A stretch of DNA of 44,753 nucleotides from Roseiarcus sp050010035 (lineage in GTDB: Bacteria; Pseudomonadota; Alphaproteobacteria; Rhizobiales; Beijerinckiaceae). Both the position numbers and the translations under genes were made by a program. The stretch is from contig JBEKLU010000053.1 in NCBI GenBank assembly GCA_050010035.1, positions 1 to 44,753 on the forward strand, read 5' to 3'. The notes under the pieces are model-generated. The model saw only the letters and a program-made list of their open reading frames with translations. It had not been told where the DNA came from and made no database searches. This document shows positions 1-10,261 of this stretch, piece by piece; within the stretch, counting starts at the first letter, position 1; the number at the start of each line of letters is the position of its first letter.

Positions 1-170
1 TCGTCGCCCGCCGCCGCCGCGGCGAGATCGGCGACGAGGTCGAGATCGATCTCGAACGTCTGGCCGTATTTGCGCTCGTGGGCGAAATGGCCGTGAAAGG
101 CGTGCAGCCGCAACCCCTGGACAAAGATCTTGCCGCGGCCGATCGCAATGGGAGAAGAAGGGCCGTTCAT
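1..170 (-). CDS. folB: Dihydroneopterin aldolase, 5' part only
   Basis: The frame enters from the left edge; only the first 56 codons are in the window. After a short leader it reads GRGKIFVQGLRLHAFHG and then HERKYGQTFEIDLDLV, the N-terminal strand and the ExxxGQxFxIDL pattern of dihydroneopterin aldolase. This cytoplasmic enzyme converts dihydroneopterin to 6-hydroxymethyl-dihydropterin in folate synthesis. The ATG lies two bases after the folP stop on the same strand, so the two are co-transcribed and probably translationally coupled. The C-terminal half is outside the window, so intactness cannot be judged. Confidence 0.85.
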   Translation of the reverse strand, partial: MNGPSSPIAIGRGKIFVQGLRLHAFHGHFAHERKYGQTFEIDLDLVADLAAAAAGD

Positions 171-172
171 CG

Positions 173-994
173 TCAGCTTTCCCCTACGGCGCGCCAGACC
201 TGCAGCGCTTGCACATGCGGCGCGACGTCGTGAACCCTGAGGATCGCCGCGCCGTTGGCGACCCCCATCAGCCCTGCCGCGATCGAGCCGGCGAGACGCT
301 CGGCGGCAACCTTCTGGCCGGTGACGAGGCCGATGGTCGACTTGCGCGACACGCCGAGCAGCACCGGACGGCCGAGCGCCGCCAGCTCGCGCAGGCGCCG
401 GACGAGTTGAAGATTCTGCGCCGGCGTCTTGCCGAAGCCGAAGCCCGGATCGACGATCAGCCGCTCCTCGGCGACGCCCGCTTTGAGCGCGACGTCGATC
501 GAGCGCCTTAGAAACGCGAGGATGTCCGCAATAATGTCCAACTCGGGGTCAACGCTGGCGCGGTTGTGCATCAGCACCGCCGCCGCCCCGGCGTCGGCGA
601 CGACGTGGGCGATTTCGGGGTCGCGCTGAAAGCCCCAGACGTCGTTGACGATCGACGCTCCGGCTTGCAGCGCGGCGGCGGCGACGCGCGCCTTGCTGGT
701 GTCGACCGAAATCGGCTGGGCGACGCGGCCGCGCAGCGCGGCGATGACGGGAAGGACGCGGGCCATTTCCTCGTCGGCGCCGACCGCGCTCGCGCCGGGC
801 CGGGTCGACTCGCCGCCGACGTCGAGAATCGCCGCGCCCTCGCCGGCGAGGCGCTCGCCGTGTGCGGCGGCCTCGGCGGCGCTCGCGAAGGCGCCGCCGT
901 CGGAAAAGGAGTCCGGCGTCACGTTGACGATGCCCATGACGGCGATCGGCGAACCGAGGTCAAGCGATTTGCCGTGCGGCAGAAGCAGCGTCAC
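173..994 (-). CDS. folP: Dihydropteroate synthase
   Basis: Joins 6-hydroxymethyl-dihydropterin pyrophosphate to p-aminobenzoate in folate synthesis (cytoplasm, sulfonamide target). Diagnostic motifs are visible: MGIVNVTPDSFSDGG (pterin/pyrophosphate loop), DVGGESTRPGA, PISVDTSKA, NDVWGF, DPGFGFGKT and LGVSRKS. The frame is open back to a TTG at 1069, but those first 25 residues are basic and unlike the family. I start at the GTG at 994, giving 273 residues, the usual length; its ribosome site is weak, so the start is uncertain. folB follows two bases downstream, forming a folP-folB pair. Confidence 0.93.
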   Translation of the reverse strand: MTLLLPHGKSLDLGSPIAVMGIVNVTPDSFSDGGAFASAAEAAAHGERLAGEGAAILDVGGESTRPGASAVGADEEMARVLPVIAALRGRVAQPISVDTSKARVAAAALQAGASIVNDVWGFQRDPEIAHVVADAGAAAVLMHNRASVDPELDIIADILAFLRRSIDVALKAGVAEERLIVDPGFGFGKTPAQNLQLVRRLRELAALGRPVLLGVSRKSTIGLVTGQKVAAERLAGSIAAGLMGVANGAAILRVHDVAPHVQALQVWRAVGES

Positions 995-1109
995 GCGAGG
1001 ACCCAACCTGGGGTAAGCGGGAGAAAAAAGGACCCGACGCCCGTTCCGCCGAGCGTCCTTGCGCGGCAAGCTCTAGCGCGGAAATGGGCTCCGCGCCATG
1101 CGCCGCGGC

Positions 1110-1697
1110 TCAGCCGGCCTCTCCCTCCGCCCCGATGCGGAGCCGCGCCCAATAGGCGCGCGCCCGAGCGCGCAGGCCGTTGACGAAAGCCGCGGCCGCC
1201 CGGCGATAGGGCGCGACCAGCCGCTCGGCGAATTCGTGAAGGAGCAGGAACTTTCGATAGACGTGGGCGAACCACGGCATGGTCAGCAGCTTTTCGCGCG
1301 TCAGATCGAAGATCGGCACGACGAGGCCGAAACCCACGACCTTCACCACGACATAGCCCGCGGCGCCGACGACGATGTGGCCGGTCGCGGTGATCACCAC
1401 GCAGATGAAGGCGCCGGTCTCGGCGACGAGGAAGGGGATGCCGAACATCAGCAGCGCGACCCACGCCGGCAGGCGGTCGATGAGCCGGACGAGCGTCGCC
1501 TTGATCGCGACCCAGGGAACCAACGCGAAAACCCGCCGGCCGACGGCGACGACGCTGTCCCAGATCCACGTCTCGAACAGAAACACGAGCGCGAACACGA
1601 ACACGAGCGCCCGCGGAACTTTCGGCCGGTTGTGCACGCGCGCCGCCCCGCTGTTTGACAAAAAACCAAGGGTGAACCGAATTCGTGGCGATATCAA
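1110..1697 (-). CDS. Conserved membrane protein, function unknown
   Basis: A 195-residue protein whose middle is hydrophobic: a segment at about 30-50 (ALVFVFALVFLFETW), then about 78-130 with two or three further spans (AWVALLMFGIPFLVAE, VVVGAAG-like stretch, VVKVVGFGLVVPIFDL). It ends in a basic Ala/Arg-rich cytoplasmic tail. No enzymatic motif is visible and I cannot name a family. It lies upstream of folP on the same strand with about 115 bases between, so it could be read with the folate genes. The start is not certain: the first 25 residues are polar and a later start is possible. Confidence 0.7.
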   Translation of the reverse strand: MISPRIRFTLGFLSNSGAARVHNRPKVPRALVFVFALVFLFETWIWDSVVAVGRRVFALVPWVAIKATLVRLIDRLPAWVALLMFGIPFLVAETGAFICVVITATGHIVVGAAGYVVVKVVGFGLVVPIFDLTREKLLTMPWFAHVYRKFLLLHEFAERLVAPYRRAAAAFVNGLRARARAYWARLRIGAEGEAG

Positions 1698-2010
1698 GCC
1701 CGGTCGGGGTTAACGATATTTGAGGATGAAGCGCGGGCGCCGACGCCGGCGCCGGTCTCGAGTCCGCGCGAACCGGCCGGCGCGGGAAGCCGCGACTCGA
1801 CGAAACAGGCGGCCGAAGCCGCCCGTCCGGATCGATGGCCGGGGCGCGCCATCACTCCGCCGCCGCCGGCTTGTCGGGGCGCCGCCCAGGGCGGCGTTCC
1901 CATTTGTTTTGAAACGCCGCCCCGGTTTCTTGTCTTTGGCGTCCACCCGCGTCCCGGGCGCCCGCAGGCGTGCATGGCCGCGGTCTGCCCGGGACGCCTT
2001 TCCGCCGGGG
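1698..2010. other. Gene-free stretch between katG and the membrane protein
   Basis: No convincing gene in 313 bases; the long open frames here are Arg-rich shadows caused by high GC. It holds the katG 3' hairpin (annotated separately) and must contain the promoter of the minus-strand membrane protein. Confidence 0.5.
1889..1922 (-). terminator. Hairpin downstream of katG
   Basis: GGGCGGCGTT and AACGCCGCCC form a perfect 10-base-pair stem around an AT-rich 14-base loop, about 90 bases after the katG stop. There is no clean T-tract, so termination is inferred from position and stem strength only. Confidence 0.4.
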
Positions 2011-4220
<2,210 letters not shown>

Positions 4221-4270
4221 CTCTCTCTCCGATCGTGGCTGCGTTGATTGAACCGGTCCGTGGACAAAGA

Positions 4271-4387
4271 CTATGAATTCCTCGGAAGGCGATCCGCCTT
4301 CATCGCCAGCGCGATGACAAATTGCCAGACAAGTGAAATGTCCCTATTGCCGATCAGTTCGATGACTTCGTAGACGCTCTCAGCCAT
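4271..4387 (-). CDS. 38-residue protein with dodecin-like N-terminus
   Basis: ATG at 4387 has a strong ribosome site (GGGAGG, seven bases upstream). The product begins MAESVYEVIELIG, matching how dodecins (small flavin-binding proteins) start. It then leaves the family (NRDISLVWQFVIALAMKADR) and stops after 38 codons; a dodecin has about 70. The most likely reading is a remnant in which a deletion joined the 5' end of a dodecin gene to unrelated sequence. It sits between the catalase stump and katG on the same strand, 25 bases after the stump's stop. It may also be a genuine small peptide. Confidence 0.4.
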   Translation of the reverse strand: MAESVYEVIELIGNRDISLVWQFVIALAMKADRLPRNS

Positions 4388-4412
4388 TTGGATCCTCCCT
4401 AGCGGGGCGCGA

Positions 4413-4604
4413 TCAAAGCGTCCCGAAGGCGCCCCAGCCCTTGGCGTGAACGGTGCGCTCGGGGATGCGCTCGCGGTTCTGATGCGCGAGCTTCTCGAGC
4501 AATTGCCAATCCTGCATCAATACCGGCCCGCGCGCTCCGGCGGTCAGCGAATTCTGGTTGTCGGCGACCGGCGAACCAGCGGACGTCGTCAAGCGAGTGG
4601 TCAT
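4413..4604 (-). pseudogene. Truncated monofunctional catalase (N-terminal stump)
   Basis: Reads TTSAGSPVADNQNSLTAGAR, then GPVLMQDWQLLEKLAH and NRERIPERTVHAKGWGAFGT: the first 63 residues of a clade-type haem catalase up to and including the distal-His strand (VHAKG). It then stops, where the family continues for about 420 more residues. No catalase continuation exists in any frame before katG, so this is a deletion rather than a frameshift. The start at 4604 is supported by GAGGA five bases upstream. It faces away from oxyR, the normal position of an OxyR-controlled catalase gene. Confidence 0.8.
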
Positions 4605-4724
4605 GAAATCCTCGATCACCGGGGCGCTGCGGCGGGCTCCGGGAACTCTAGTCCAAACCGCGTCATCGTTCCAATCGATTGTTCCGCGATTTACGATCGG
4701 CGCCGCCTATCGTATAAGCGCGCC

Positions 4725-5666
4725 ATGAACCTCAGAGACCTGCACTATGTCGTCGCCGTCGCCGATCACGGCCATTTCGGCCGCGCCGCCGCGGCCTGCA
4801 ACGTCAGTCAGCCGACCCTCAGCGGCCAGATCCTCAAGCTCGAGGAGGAACTGGGCGTCAGGGTGTTCGAGCGCCAGGGCCGCGCGGTGCGCGTCGCAAG
4901 CCGCGCGGCCGCGATCGTCGAGCACGCCCGCCGCGCCCTCGCCGCGGCCGCCGATATCGCCCTCGCCGCGCGCGGCGCCAGGGACCCGCTCGCCGGCGCG
5001 CTCAAGCTCGGCGTCATCCCGACGGTCGCGCCCTATCTCCTGCCCTATGCGCTGCCCCTGGCGATCCGCGACCTGCCGCTGGCGCCGATCAAGATCGTCG
5101 AGGACCTGACCGACCGCCTCCTGCCGATGCTGATCGAGGGCCGAATCGACGCCGCCGTGATCGCGACCGATCCGGCGAGCGACAAATTGGTCCGGCTCAC
5201 GCTCTACGAGGAGCCGTTCCTGCTGGTCGTCGCACGCAATCATCCGCTGGCGCGGCGCAAGTCGGTGGCGGCGCGAGAAATCGATCCGGATGCGCTGCTG
5301 CTGCTGGCGGACGGTCACTGCCTGCGCGATCAGGCGCTCGATCTGTGCTCGCGCAGCGCCGCCAACCGCGTGGCGGCGTCCGACATGAGCGCGGCGAGCC
5401 TGGAAACGCTGCTGCATCTGACCGCCGCCGGATACGGCGTCACCCTCGCGCCGCGCCTGGCGATCGAAAACCGCAACGCCGCCGGCGGCGCTCTGGCGAT
5501 CGTGCCGCTGAAAGGCGAGGGCATGACGCGGCGCGTCGATCTCGTCTTCCGCCGCGACACGACGCGCCGGCCCGCCTTCGTCCGGCTCGCCGCGTCCATC
5601 CGCGCCGCGGCGCCGAATTGCCTGCGAAAGTCCTCTCCCGGCGAAGTCTGCGGCGAAGAGGCCTAA
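4725..5666 (+). CDS. oxyR: Hydrogen-peroxide-sensing LysR-type regulator OxyR
   Basis: LysR-type transcription factor of 313 residues: N-terminal winged helix-turn-helix (HFGRAAAACNVSQPTLSGQI, about 17-36), linker helix, and a LysR substrate-binding-like domain. The redox pair is visible as C199 (ADGHCLRDQ) and C208 (ALDLC), exactly the E. coli numbering, so this is OxyR rather than a generic LysR. The longer open frame upstream has no family resemblance; ATG 4725 gives the canonical MNLRDLHYVVAV start. It is divergent from the catalase stump and katG. The 120-base gap at 4605-4724 should hold its operator and both promoters. Confidence 0.94.
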   Translation: MNLRDLHYVVAVADHGHFGRAAAACNVSQPTLSGQILKLEEELGVRVFERQGRAVRVASRAAAIVEHARRALAAAADIALAARGARDPLAGALKLGVIPTVAPYLLPYALPLAIRDLPLAPIKIVEDLTDRLLPMLIEGRIDAAVIATDPASDKLVRLTLYEEPFLLVVARNHPLARRKSVAAREIDPDALLLLADGHCLRDQALDLCSRSAANRVAASDMSAASLETLLHLTAAGYGVTLAPRLAIENRNAAGGALAIVPLKGEGMTRRVDLVFRRDTTRRPAFVRLAASIRAAAPNCLRKSSPGEVCGEEA

Positions 5667-5722
5667 ATGCCACATCGCCGCGTTTTGCGGCGAACCGGCC
5701 GCCTGCTGCCCCATTCTGGCCA

Positions 5723-5737
5723 TTAAGCGTTGGTTAA
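5723..5737. promoter_or_regulatory. CtrA-type box upstream of pal
   Basis: TTAA-GCGTTGG-TTAA is an exact TTAA-N7-TTAA, the consensus for the alphaproteobacterial cell-cycle regulator CtrA. It lies about 140 bases upstream of the pal start. Binding is inferred from the motif only. Confidence 0.5.
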
Positions 5738-5787
5738 CCCTCGCGCGCGTTTGCGACAAGGCGACCGGTCGCGGCAAGGTCTCGGTA

Positions 5788-5802
5788 AGGTTGATTCAAC
5801 CT
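5788..5802. promoter_or_regulatory. Perfect palindrome in the pal promoter region
   Basis: AGGTTGATTCAACCT is a perfect 7+1+7 palindrome about 75 bases before the pal ATG, just upstream of an AT-rich stretch (CATTAATACACT) that could serve as a -10 region. It looks like a dimeric-repressor operator, but no regulator can be named. Confidence 0.35.
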
Positions 5803-5875
5803 TTCATTAATACACTGAACCCTAAGGCTCGATCGAAGCGGCGTCCGTCCGCCCCGACAGGATTTGGAGTTTGCG

Positions 5876-6376
5876 ATGTTTGCTGCGACCTTTCCGCGCG
5901 CTTTTCCCCTCATCGCGGCGCTGGCCGTCGGCCTCGCCCTCGGCGCCTGCGCCCGCGGCAACGCCGACGACGCCCTGAACGGCGCTTATCCCGCCGCCGG
6001 CGCGCCGGGCAGCGTGCAGGAATTCGCGGCGAGCGTCGGCGATCGCGTGTTCTTCGACACCGACGTGACAGAACTCAGCCCGACGGCGCAGGCGACGCTC
6101 GACAAGCAGGCCGCCTGGCTCAATCAGTACCCCCGCTACACCTTCACCATCGAGGGTCACGCCGACGAGCGCGGCACGCGCGAGTACAACTTCGCCCTGG
6201 GCGCCCGGCGCGCCGAGTCGACCAAGAACTACCTCATCGCCAAGGGCGTCGCGGCGACGCGCATGAAGACGATCAGCTTCGGCAAGGAGCGCCCGGTGGC
6301 GGTGTGCAACGACATCTCCTGCTGGTCGCAGAACCGCCGCGCCGTCACGGTGCTGGCCGGCGCCGCGGGAAGCTGA
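5876..6376 (+). CDS. pal: Peptidoglycan-associated outer-membrane lipoprotein Pal
   Basis: A 166-residue lipoprotein. Its signal peptide ends in a lipobox (LALGAC, Cys25). It then has a short linker and an OmpA-type peptidoglycan-binding domain with RVFFDTDVTELSPTAQATLD, IEGHADERGTREYN and RRAESTKNYLIAKG. Pal anchors the outer membrane to peptidoglycan and works with TolB in cell constriction. The start at 5876 is chosen for GGAG six bases upstream and for the signal peptide; an in-frame ATG four codons earlier is possible. A CtrA-type box lies upstream. Unusually, tolB does not precede it: oxyR does. Confidence 0.95.
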   Translation: MFAATFPRAFPLIAALAVGLALGACARGNADDALNGAYPAAGAPGSVQEFAASVGDRVFFDTDVTELSPTAQATLDKQAAWLNQYPRYTFTIEGHADERGTREYNFALGARRAESTKNYLIAKGVAATRMKTISFGKERPVAVCNDISCWSQNRRAVTVLAGAAGS

Positions 6377-6508
6377 CGATAAAATGGGACCGCGCCGTGC
6401 GGCGGCCTGATCTTCGCCTCACTTTTGGCCGCCCGCTCCCTATGCTATCGCAATTCGCGCGCCGAGCCGGCCAGCGCCGGCGCGCCTGCCGATAGGGGGT
6501 TTGACGTC

Positions 6509-7489
6509 TTGACGCCGCATTCTCGCCTTCGCCGCGCCAGCGCGGCCGTTGTCTGCCTCGGTCTCCTCGGCGTGACGAGCGCGCGCGCCTTCGATCTCAA
6601 CCCGTTCAGCCGCCCCGCGCCGCCGCAGACCGCGCAATCCGAGACTCCCCCCGCCTCCATCCCCGGCGCGTCGGCCGATCCGGGCGACCCCGGCGCTCTC
6701 GACGTGCGCGTCGACCGGTTGGAGGACGAACTGCGGCAGGCCAACGGTCGCATCGAGGAACTGGAGAATCAGCAGCGTCGGCTCGAAGATCAGCTCAAGC
6801 GATTCCAGCAGGACGTCGAATTCCGCCTCGGCGGCGCCGGTTCCGCCGCCGCCGCCGCGGCCGCGACCGTCGCGCCGACGACCGGCGCGGCGCCGACGCC
6901 GACGAGCGCGGTGAAGACCGCGCGCAAGGGCGACGCCTTCGATCCGGCGAGCAACCCGGAAGCGGCCGGCGCCCCGCGCCCGCTGGGAACGACGCCGCCG
7001 AGCGCGCCGCTCGATCTTTCCGGCGCTCCCAGCCCCACGCCGATGCCGAGCGGGCCGCTTCCGGCCGACTCGGGGCCGAAGGTCATCGCCGGCCTCGGCG
7101 TCACCGACGGCCCACGCGGACAATACGATGCGGCGATCGAGGCCTATCGCAGCGGCCGATACGCGCAGGCCGAGGAGCAATTGAAGGCATTCCTCGCCGC
7201 CAACGGCTCCGATCGCCTCGCCCCCGACGCGATCTTCTATCTCGGCGAGACCTATTTCCAGCGCTCGCGGCCGCGCGAGGCCGCCGAGCAGTATTTGAAG
7301 CTGTCGACCGATTTTTCCCGATCGGCGCGCGCCCCCGAAGGCATGCTGCGGCTCGGCCAGTCGCTGGCGCTGCTCGGCAGCAACGAGCAGGCTTGCGCCA
7401 CCTTCGCCGAAGTCGCCAGACGCTATCCCGGCGCCGCGCCGGCGGTGAAGAAGTCGGCGGAACACGAGATGCAGAAGGCGCATTGTTGA
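6509..7489 (+). CDS. cpoB: Cell-division coordinator CpoB (YbgF)
   Basis: Periplasmic protein with a signal peptide (about 10-27, AAVVCLGLLGVTSARA). A coiled coil rich in Glu/Gln/Leu follows (about 65-105, RLEDELRQANGRIEELENQ), then a long Ala/Pro/Thr linker. The C-terminal TPR region (about 215-326: YDAAIEAYRSGRYAQAEEQL, FYLGETYFQRSRPREAAEQY) is typical. CpoB links the Tol-Pal machine to septal peptidoglycan synthesis. A TTG start at 6509 is preferred because AGGGGG lies nine bases upstream; the open frame extends further back without signal-peptide character. Its stop overlaps the start of tilS. Confidence 0.88.
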   Translation: MTPHSRLRRASAAVVCLGLLGVTSARAFDLNPFSRPAPPQTAQSETPPASIPGASADPGDPGALDVRVDRLEDELRQANGRIEELENQQRRLEDQLKRFQQDVEFRLGGAGSAAAAAAATVAPTTGAAPTPTSAVKTARKGDAFDPASNPEAAGAPRPLGTTPPSAPLDLSGAPSPTPMPSGPLPADSGPKVIAGLGVTDGPRGQYDAAIEAYRSGRYAQAEEQLKAFLAANGSDRLAPDAIFYLGETYFQRSRPREAAEQYLKLSTDFSRSARAPEGMLRLGQSLALLGSNEQACATFAEVARRYPGAAPAVKKSAEHEMQKAHC

Positions 7490-8544
7490 CGCGCGGGACG
7501 AACCCGCCAGCGCCGCCTTCGCTCCAGGCGATCGAGACGAGTTTCGCGCCGCTCGCCGAGGCGAACGCCCTCCTCCTAGCCATCTCCGGCGGGCCGGATT
7601 CGACCGCGCTGCTGCTGATGGCCGCGTCCTGGGCGCGCCGGCGCGCCGGCCGCCCGCGCCTCGAAGCGGCGACCGTCGACCACGGATTGCGCGAGGCAAG
7701 CGCCGAGGAGGCCCGCGCCGTCGGCGCGCTTTGCGAAAAGCTCGGCGTTCCCCATCGCATTCTCCCCTGGCGCGGCGCGAAGCCGGAAAGCCGCGTCCAG
7801 GAGCGCGCGCGCGAAGCGCGCTATGCGCTGCTCGACGAATGCGCCCGCGCCGTCGGCGCGGATTTCGTCGTCACCGGCCATCACCTCGACGACCAGGCGG
7901 AGACGACGCTGTTCCGCCTCTTACGCGGCTCCGGGATCGGCGGCCTGCGCGCGATGGCGGCGCGCGTCGGCCGAGAGGGCATGACGATCGCGCGGCCGCT
8001 GCTCGGCTTCGCCAAGCGCGAGCTCGTCGCCACTTGTGAGGCCGCGGGCGTCGCCTTCGCGCGCGATCCCTCGAACGAGGATCCGCGCTATGCCCGCACG
8101 CGCCTGCGCGCGCTCGGCGCCGCGCTCGCCGCCGAGGGCCTCGACGCGCCGGCCCTCGCCCGGCTCGCACGCCGGGCGGCCAAAGTCGAGGACGCGCTCG
8201 TCAGGCAGACCGAAGCCGCCGAAGCGCGCCTGCGCTTCATCGAAACCAGCGTCTGCGACGCGGCCCCGTTGCTCGCCGAGCCGACCGAGATCGTCCAACG
8301 ACTGCTGACGGCGGCGATCGCCCGCGTCGGGGGGCGAGATGCGAGCCGGGTCGGCCTGGAGAAGATCGAGGCGCTCGCGGCGGGCTTGCGCGAGGCGTGG
8401 AGCGCGGGCAAGCGCTTCAGCGCCAACGTCGGCGGCGCGCGGCTGCGCTGCGACGCCAAAGGTTCGGTGCGGATCGAACCGGAGCCGGCGCGGCGAAAAT
8501 CGGGCGGCGTCGAACGGCGAAATCTACGAGTGGATGAAATCTGA
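7486..8544 (+). CDS. tilS: tRNA(Ile)-lysidine synthase
   Basis: ATP-dependent enzyme that converts C34 of the CAU-anticodon tRNA-Ile to lysidine, so that it reads AUA. The N-terminal PP-loop is intact (AISGGPDSTALLL) and is followed by VDHGLR, VTGHHLDDQAETTLFRLLRG and the PLL.F.KREL motif of the N-type ATPase domain. The C-terminal part is less conserved. The frame has no ATG near the domain start; TTG at 7486 overlaps the cpoB stop (TTGA) with GAAGG upstream, so coupled translation is likely. In related genomes tilS is commonly followed by ftsH; here it is not. Confidence 0.92.
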   Translation: MTRGTNPPAPPSLQAIETSFAPLAEANALLLAISGGPDSTALLLMAASWARRRAGRPRLEAATVDHGLREASAEEARAVGALCEKLGVPHRILPWRGAKPESRVQERAREARYALLDECARAVGADFVVTGHHLDDQAETTLFRLLRGSGIGGLRAMAARVGREGMTIARPLLGFAKRELVATCEAAGVAFARDPSNEDPRYARTRLRALGAALAAEGLDAPALARLARRAAKVEDALVRQTEAAEARLRFIETSVCDAAPLLAEPTEIVQRLLTAAIARVGGRDASRVGLEKIEALAAGLREAWSAGKRFSANVGGARLRCDAKGSVRIEPEPARRKSGGVERRNLRVDEI

Positions 8545-8697
8545 CGCTTGGCGCAGACGCCGGCGAAGATAGCCGGCGCGCAAGCATGGAAGCTCGCGTA
8601 TCGACGCTTTGCATTGCCAAAATGCGCCAAGAGTGAAAGTCTCGGGCTCGGCAAGGGCGTCGTCCGGCGGATGTCGGGCGAATGCGACGCGCCGACC

Positions 8698-8756
8698 GAA
8701 GCGCATCCGAGCAGGGATGCGCTTCCTCACGGCGCCGTCGGAGTCCTGCCTCCGAC
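8698..8756. repeat. Two perfect hairpins in the tilS-LysM gap
   Basis: First hairpin 8698-8725: GAAGCGCATCC and GGATGCGCTTC, 11 base pairs around a 6-base loop. Second 8737-8756: GTCGGAG and CTCCGAC, 7 base pairs around 6 bases. They lie in a 242-base gene-free gap, 30 bases before the LysM gene. They may be a tilS terminator or a palindromic repeat unit; no T-tract follows. Confidence 0.5.
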
Positions 8757-8786
8757 GATCGAGGTCAGCGGCGAGGTTCAGTCGTC

Positions 8787-10241
8787 ATGTATTCGGCCAA
8801 GGCGTTGTATTGGGCGGGAGCCGTCGCCGTGGCTGTGGCGGCCGGCGTGATTGTGGCGCCGAGGTTCGCCGGCGTCTGGTCCGGCGCGCGGGTCGCGCCA
8901 TCCTCCTTCGCCGACCGCGGCGCGGCGTCGCCGCCGCGATCGCCCGCCTCGACGACGGCAGGGCCGAGCCAAGCGGCGGCGAGCGCGACCGGCGAGCCGA
9001 AGTCGGCGGCGCCGGCCGCCGCGCCATCGGTTGCGGCTGCGGGCGCGCCGATCGAACCGGCGCCGGAACGGCCGGGGTTCGACGTCGTGCGCGTCGAGCC
9101 GACGGGAGAGACGGTCATCGCGGGACATGCGCCGCCCAATGCGGCGGTGGAGCTGCTCGACGACGGGCGCGTCATCGCCGAGATCGACGCCGACAAGTCG
9201 GGCCTGTTCGTCATCCTGCCGCCGCCGCTCGCCGAGGGCCGCCACCGTCTCCAGCTGACGGCGCGCAGCGGCGGGGCGCCGGCCGTCGTCTCCGAGGCGG
9301 TGACGGTCGAAGTCGCCGCGCGCGAGCCGGGAGCCCCGCGCTATGCCTCGCCTGCGCCTGCGACGCCTGCGCCGGCGGCTTCCTCGCCTCAGCCGACGGT
9401 CGCCGCGGCGACGCCCGCGCCTAAACCCGTCGCCGCCCGAATCCAGCCGCCCGCGACTCTGCTCGCCGCGGACGGTTCCGTCCGGGTGTACATCCGTACG
9501 GTCGAGGCGACGGCGGCAGGCGAACTCCTGGTGAAGGGATCCGCCGAGGCGAACGCGGTCGTGCGGCTTTATCTCAACGGCGCGTTTGTCGCCGACGCCT
9601 CGGCCGGACCGGATCGGCAATGGTCGCTGACGATCGAGCACGGAATGGCGCCGGGCCTCTACACGATCCGCGCGGACGTGATCGATCGCTCCAACGGCGC
9701 GGTGTTGGCGCGGGCCGAAGTGCCGTTTTCCTATCCGCAAAATCCCTCCGCGACGGCGGGCTCGCTCGCTGCGGCCGCGCCGCTCGCCCAGACCGCCTCC
9801 GCGGCGCCCTCGACGCCGCCGACGCCCGCTCCCACGCCGTCGCCGGCGCCCGTCGTCGCGGCCGGGGAAGCGAGCGCGCCCGCCGTCGCGCCGCCTGCAG
9901 CGCCTGCGCCGATTGCAGGGCAGTCCGCCGCGACGTCGACGAGCGCGCCCAATCCGCCGTCGCCGAAACCCTCCGCTGCCGCGACGCCCGCGCCCCCCGC
10001 CTCGTCGGCGCAAGCGCCGAGTCCTTCGCCGTCCGCAACCCCGCCGACCGACGTCGTCGTCGCGGACGTGCGAACCACGACCGTTGTTCGCGGCGACAAC
10101 CTGTGGGACTTGGCGCGTCGCTTCTATCGCGACGGCACGCGTTTTCGCCAGATCTACGCCGCGAACGCGTCGCAGATCCGCGATCCCAGCCTGATCTATA
10201 TCGGTCAGATCTTCGTGGTTCCGAAGGCGCCGCCGCCTTGA
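8787..10241 (+). CDS. Envelope protein with LysM peptidoglycan-binding domain
   Basis: A 484-residue protein. The N-terminal hydrophobic segment (about 8-27, ALYWAGAVAVAVAAGVIVAP) acts as signal or anchor. Next come Ala/Pro-rich linkers and two Ig-like or bacterial Big-type modules (about 95-165 with GHAPPNAAVELLDDG; about 255-330 with GSAEANAVVRLYLNG). A long Pro/Ala/Ser spacer leads to a C-terminal LysM (about 430-480: TVVRGDNLWDLARRFYRDG, IYIGQIFVVP). Such proteins sit in the periplasm and bind peptidoglycan. Start chosen at ATG 8787 with GAGG ten bases upstream. The small gene 20 bases downstream probably shares its transcript. Confidence 0.85.
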   Translation: MYSAKALYWAGAVAVAVAAGVIVAPRFAGVWSGARVAPSSFADRGAASPPRSPASTTAGPSQAAASATGEPKSAAPAAAPSVAAAGAPIEPAPERPGFDVVRVEPTGETVIAGHAPPNAAVELLDDGRVIAEIDADKSGLFVILPPPLAEGRHRLQLTARSGGAPAVVSEAVTVEVAAREPGAPRYASPAPATPAPAASSPQPTVAAATPAPKPVAARIQPPATLLAADGSVRVYIRTVEATAAGELLVKGSAEANAVVRLYLNGAFVADASAGPDRQWSLTIEHGMAPGLYTIRADVIDRSNGAVLARAEVPFSYPQNPSATAGSLAAAAPLAQTASAAPSTPPTPAPTPSPAPVVAAGEASAPAVAPPAAPAPIAGQSAATSTSAPNPPSPKPSAAATPAPPASSAQAPSPSPSATPPTDVVVADVRTTTVVRGDNLWDLARRFYRDGTRFRQIYAANASQIRDPSLIYIGQIFVVPKAPPP

Positions 10242-10261
10242 GCCGGACGGGGGATTCCCTG

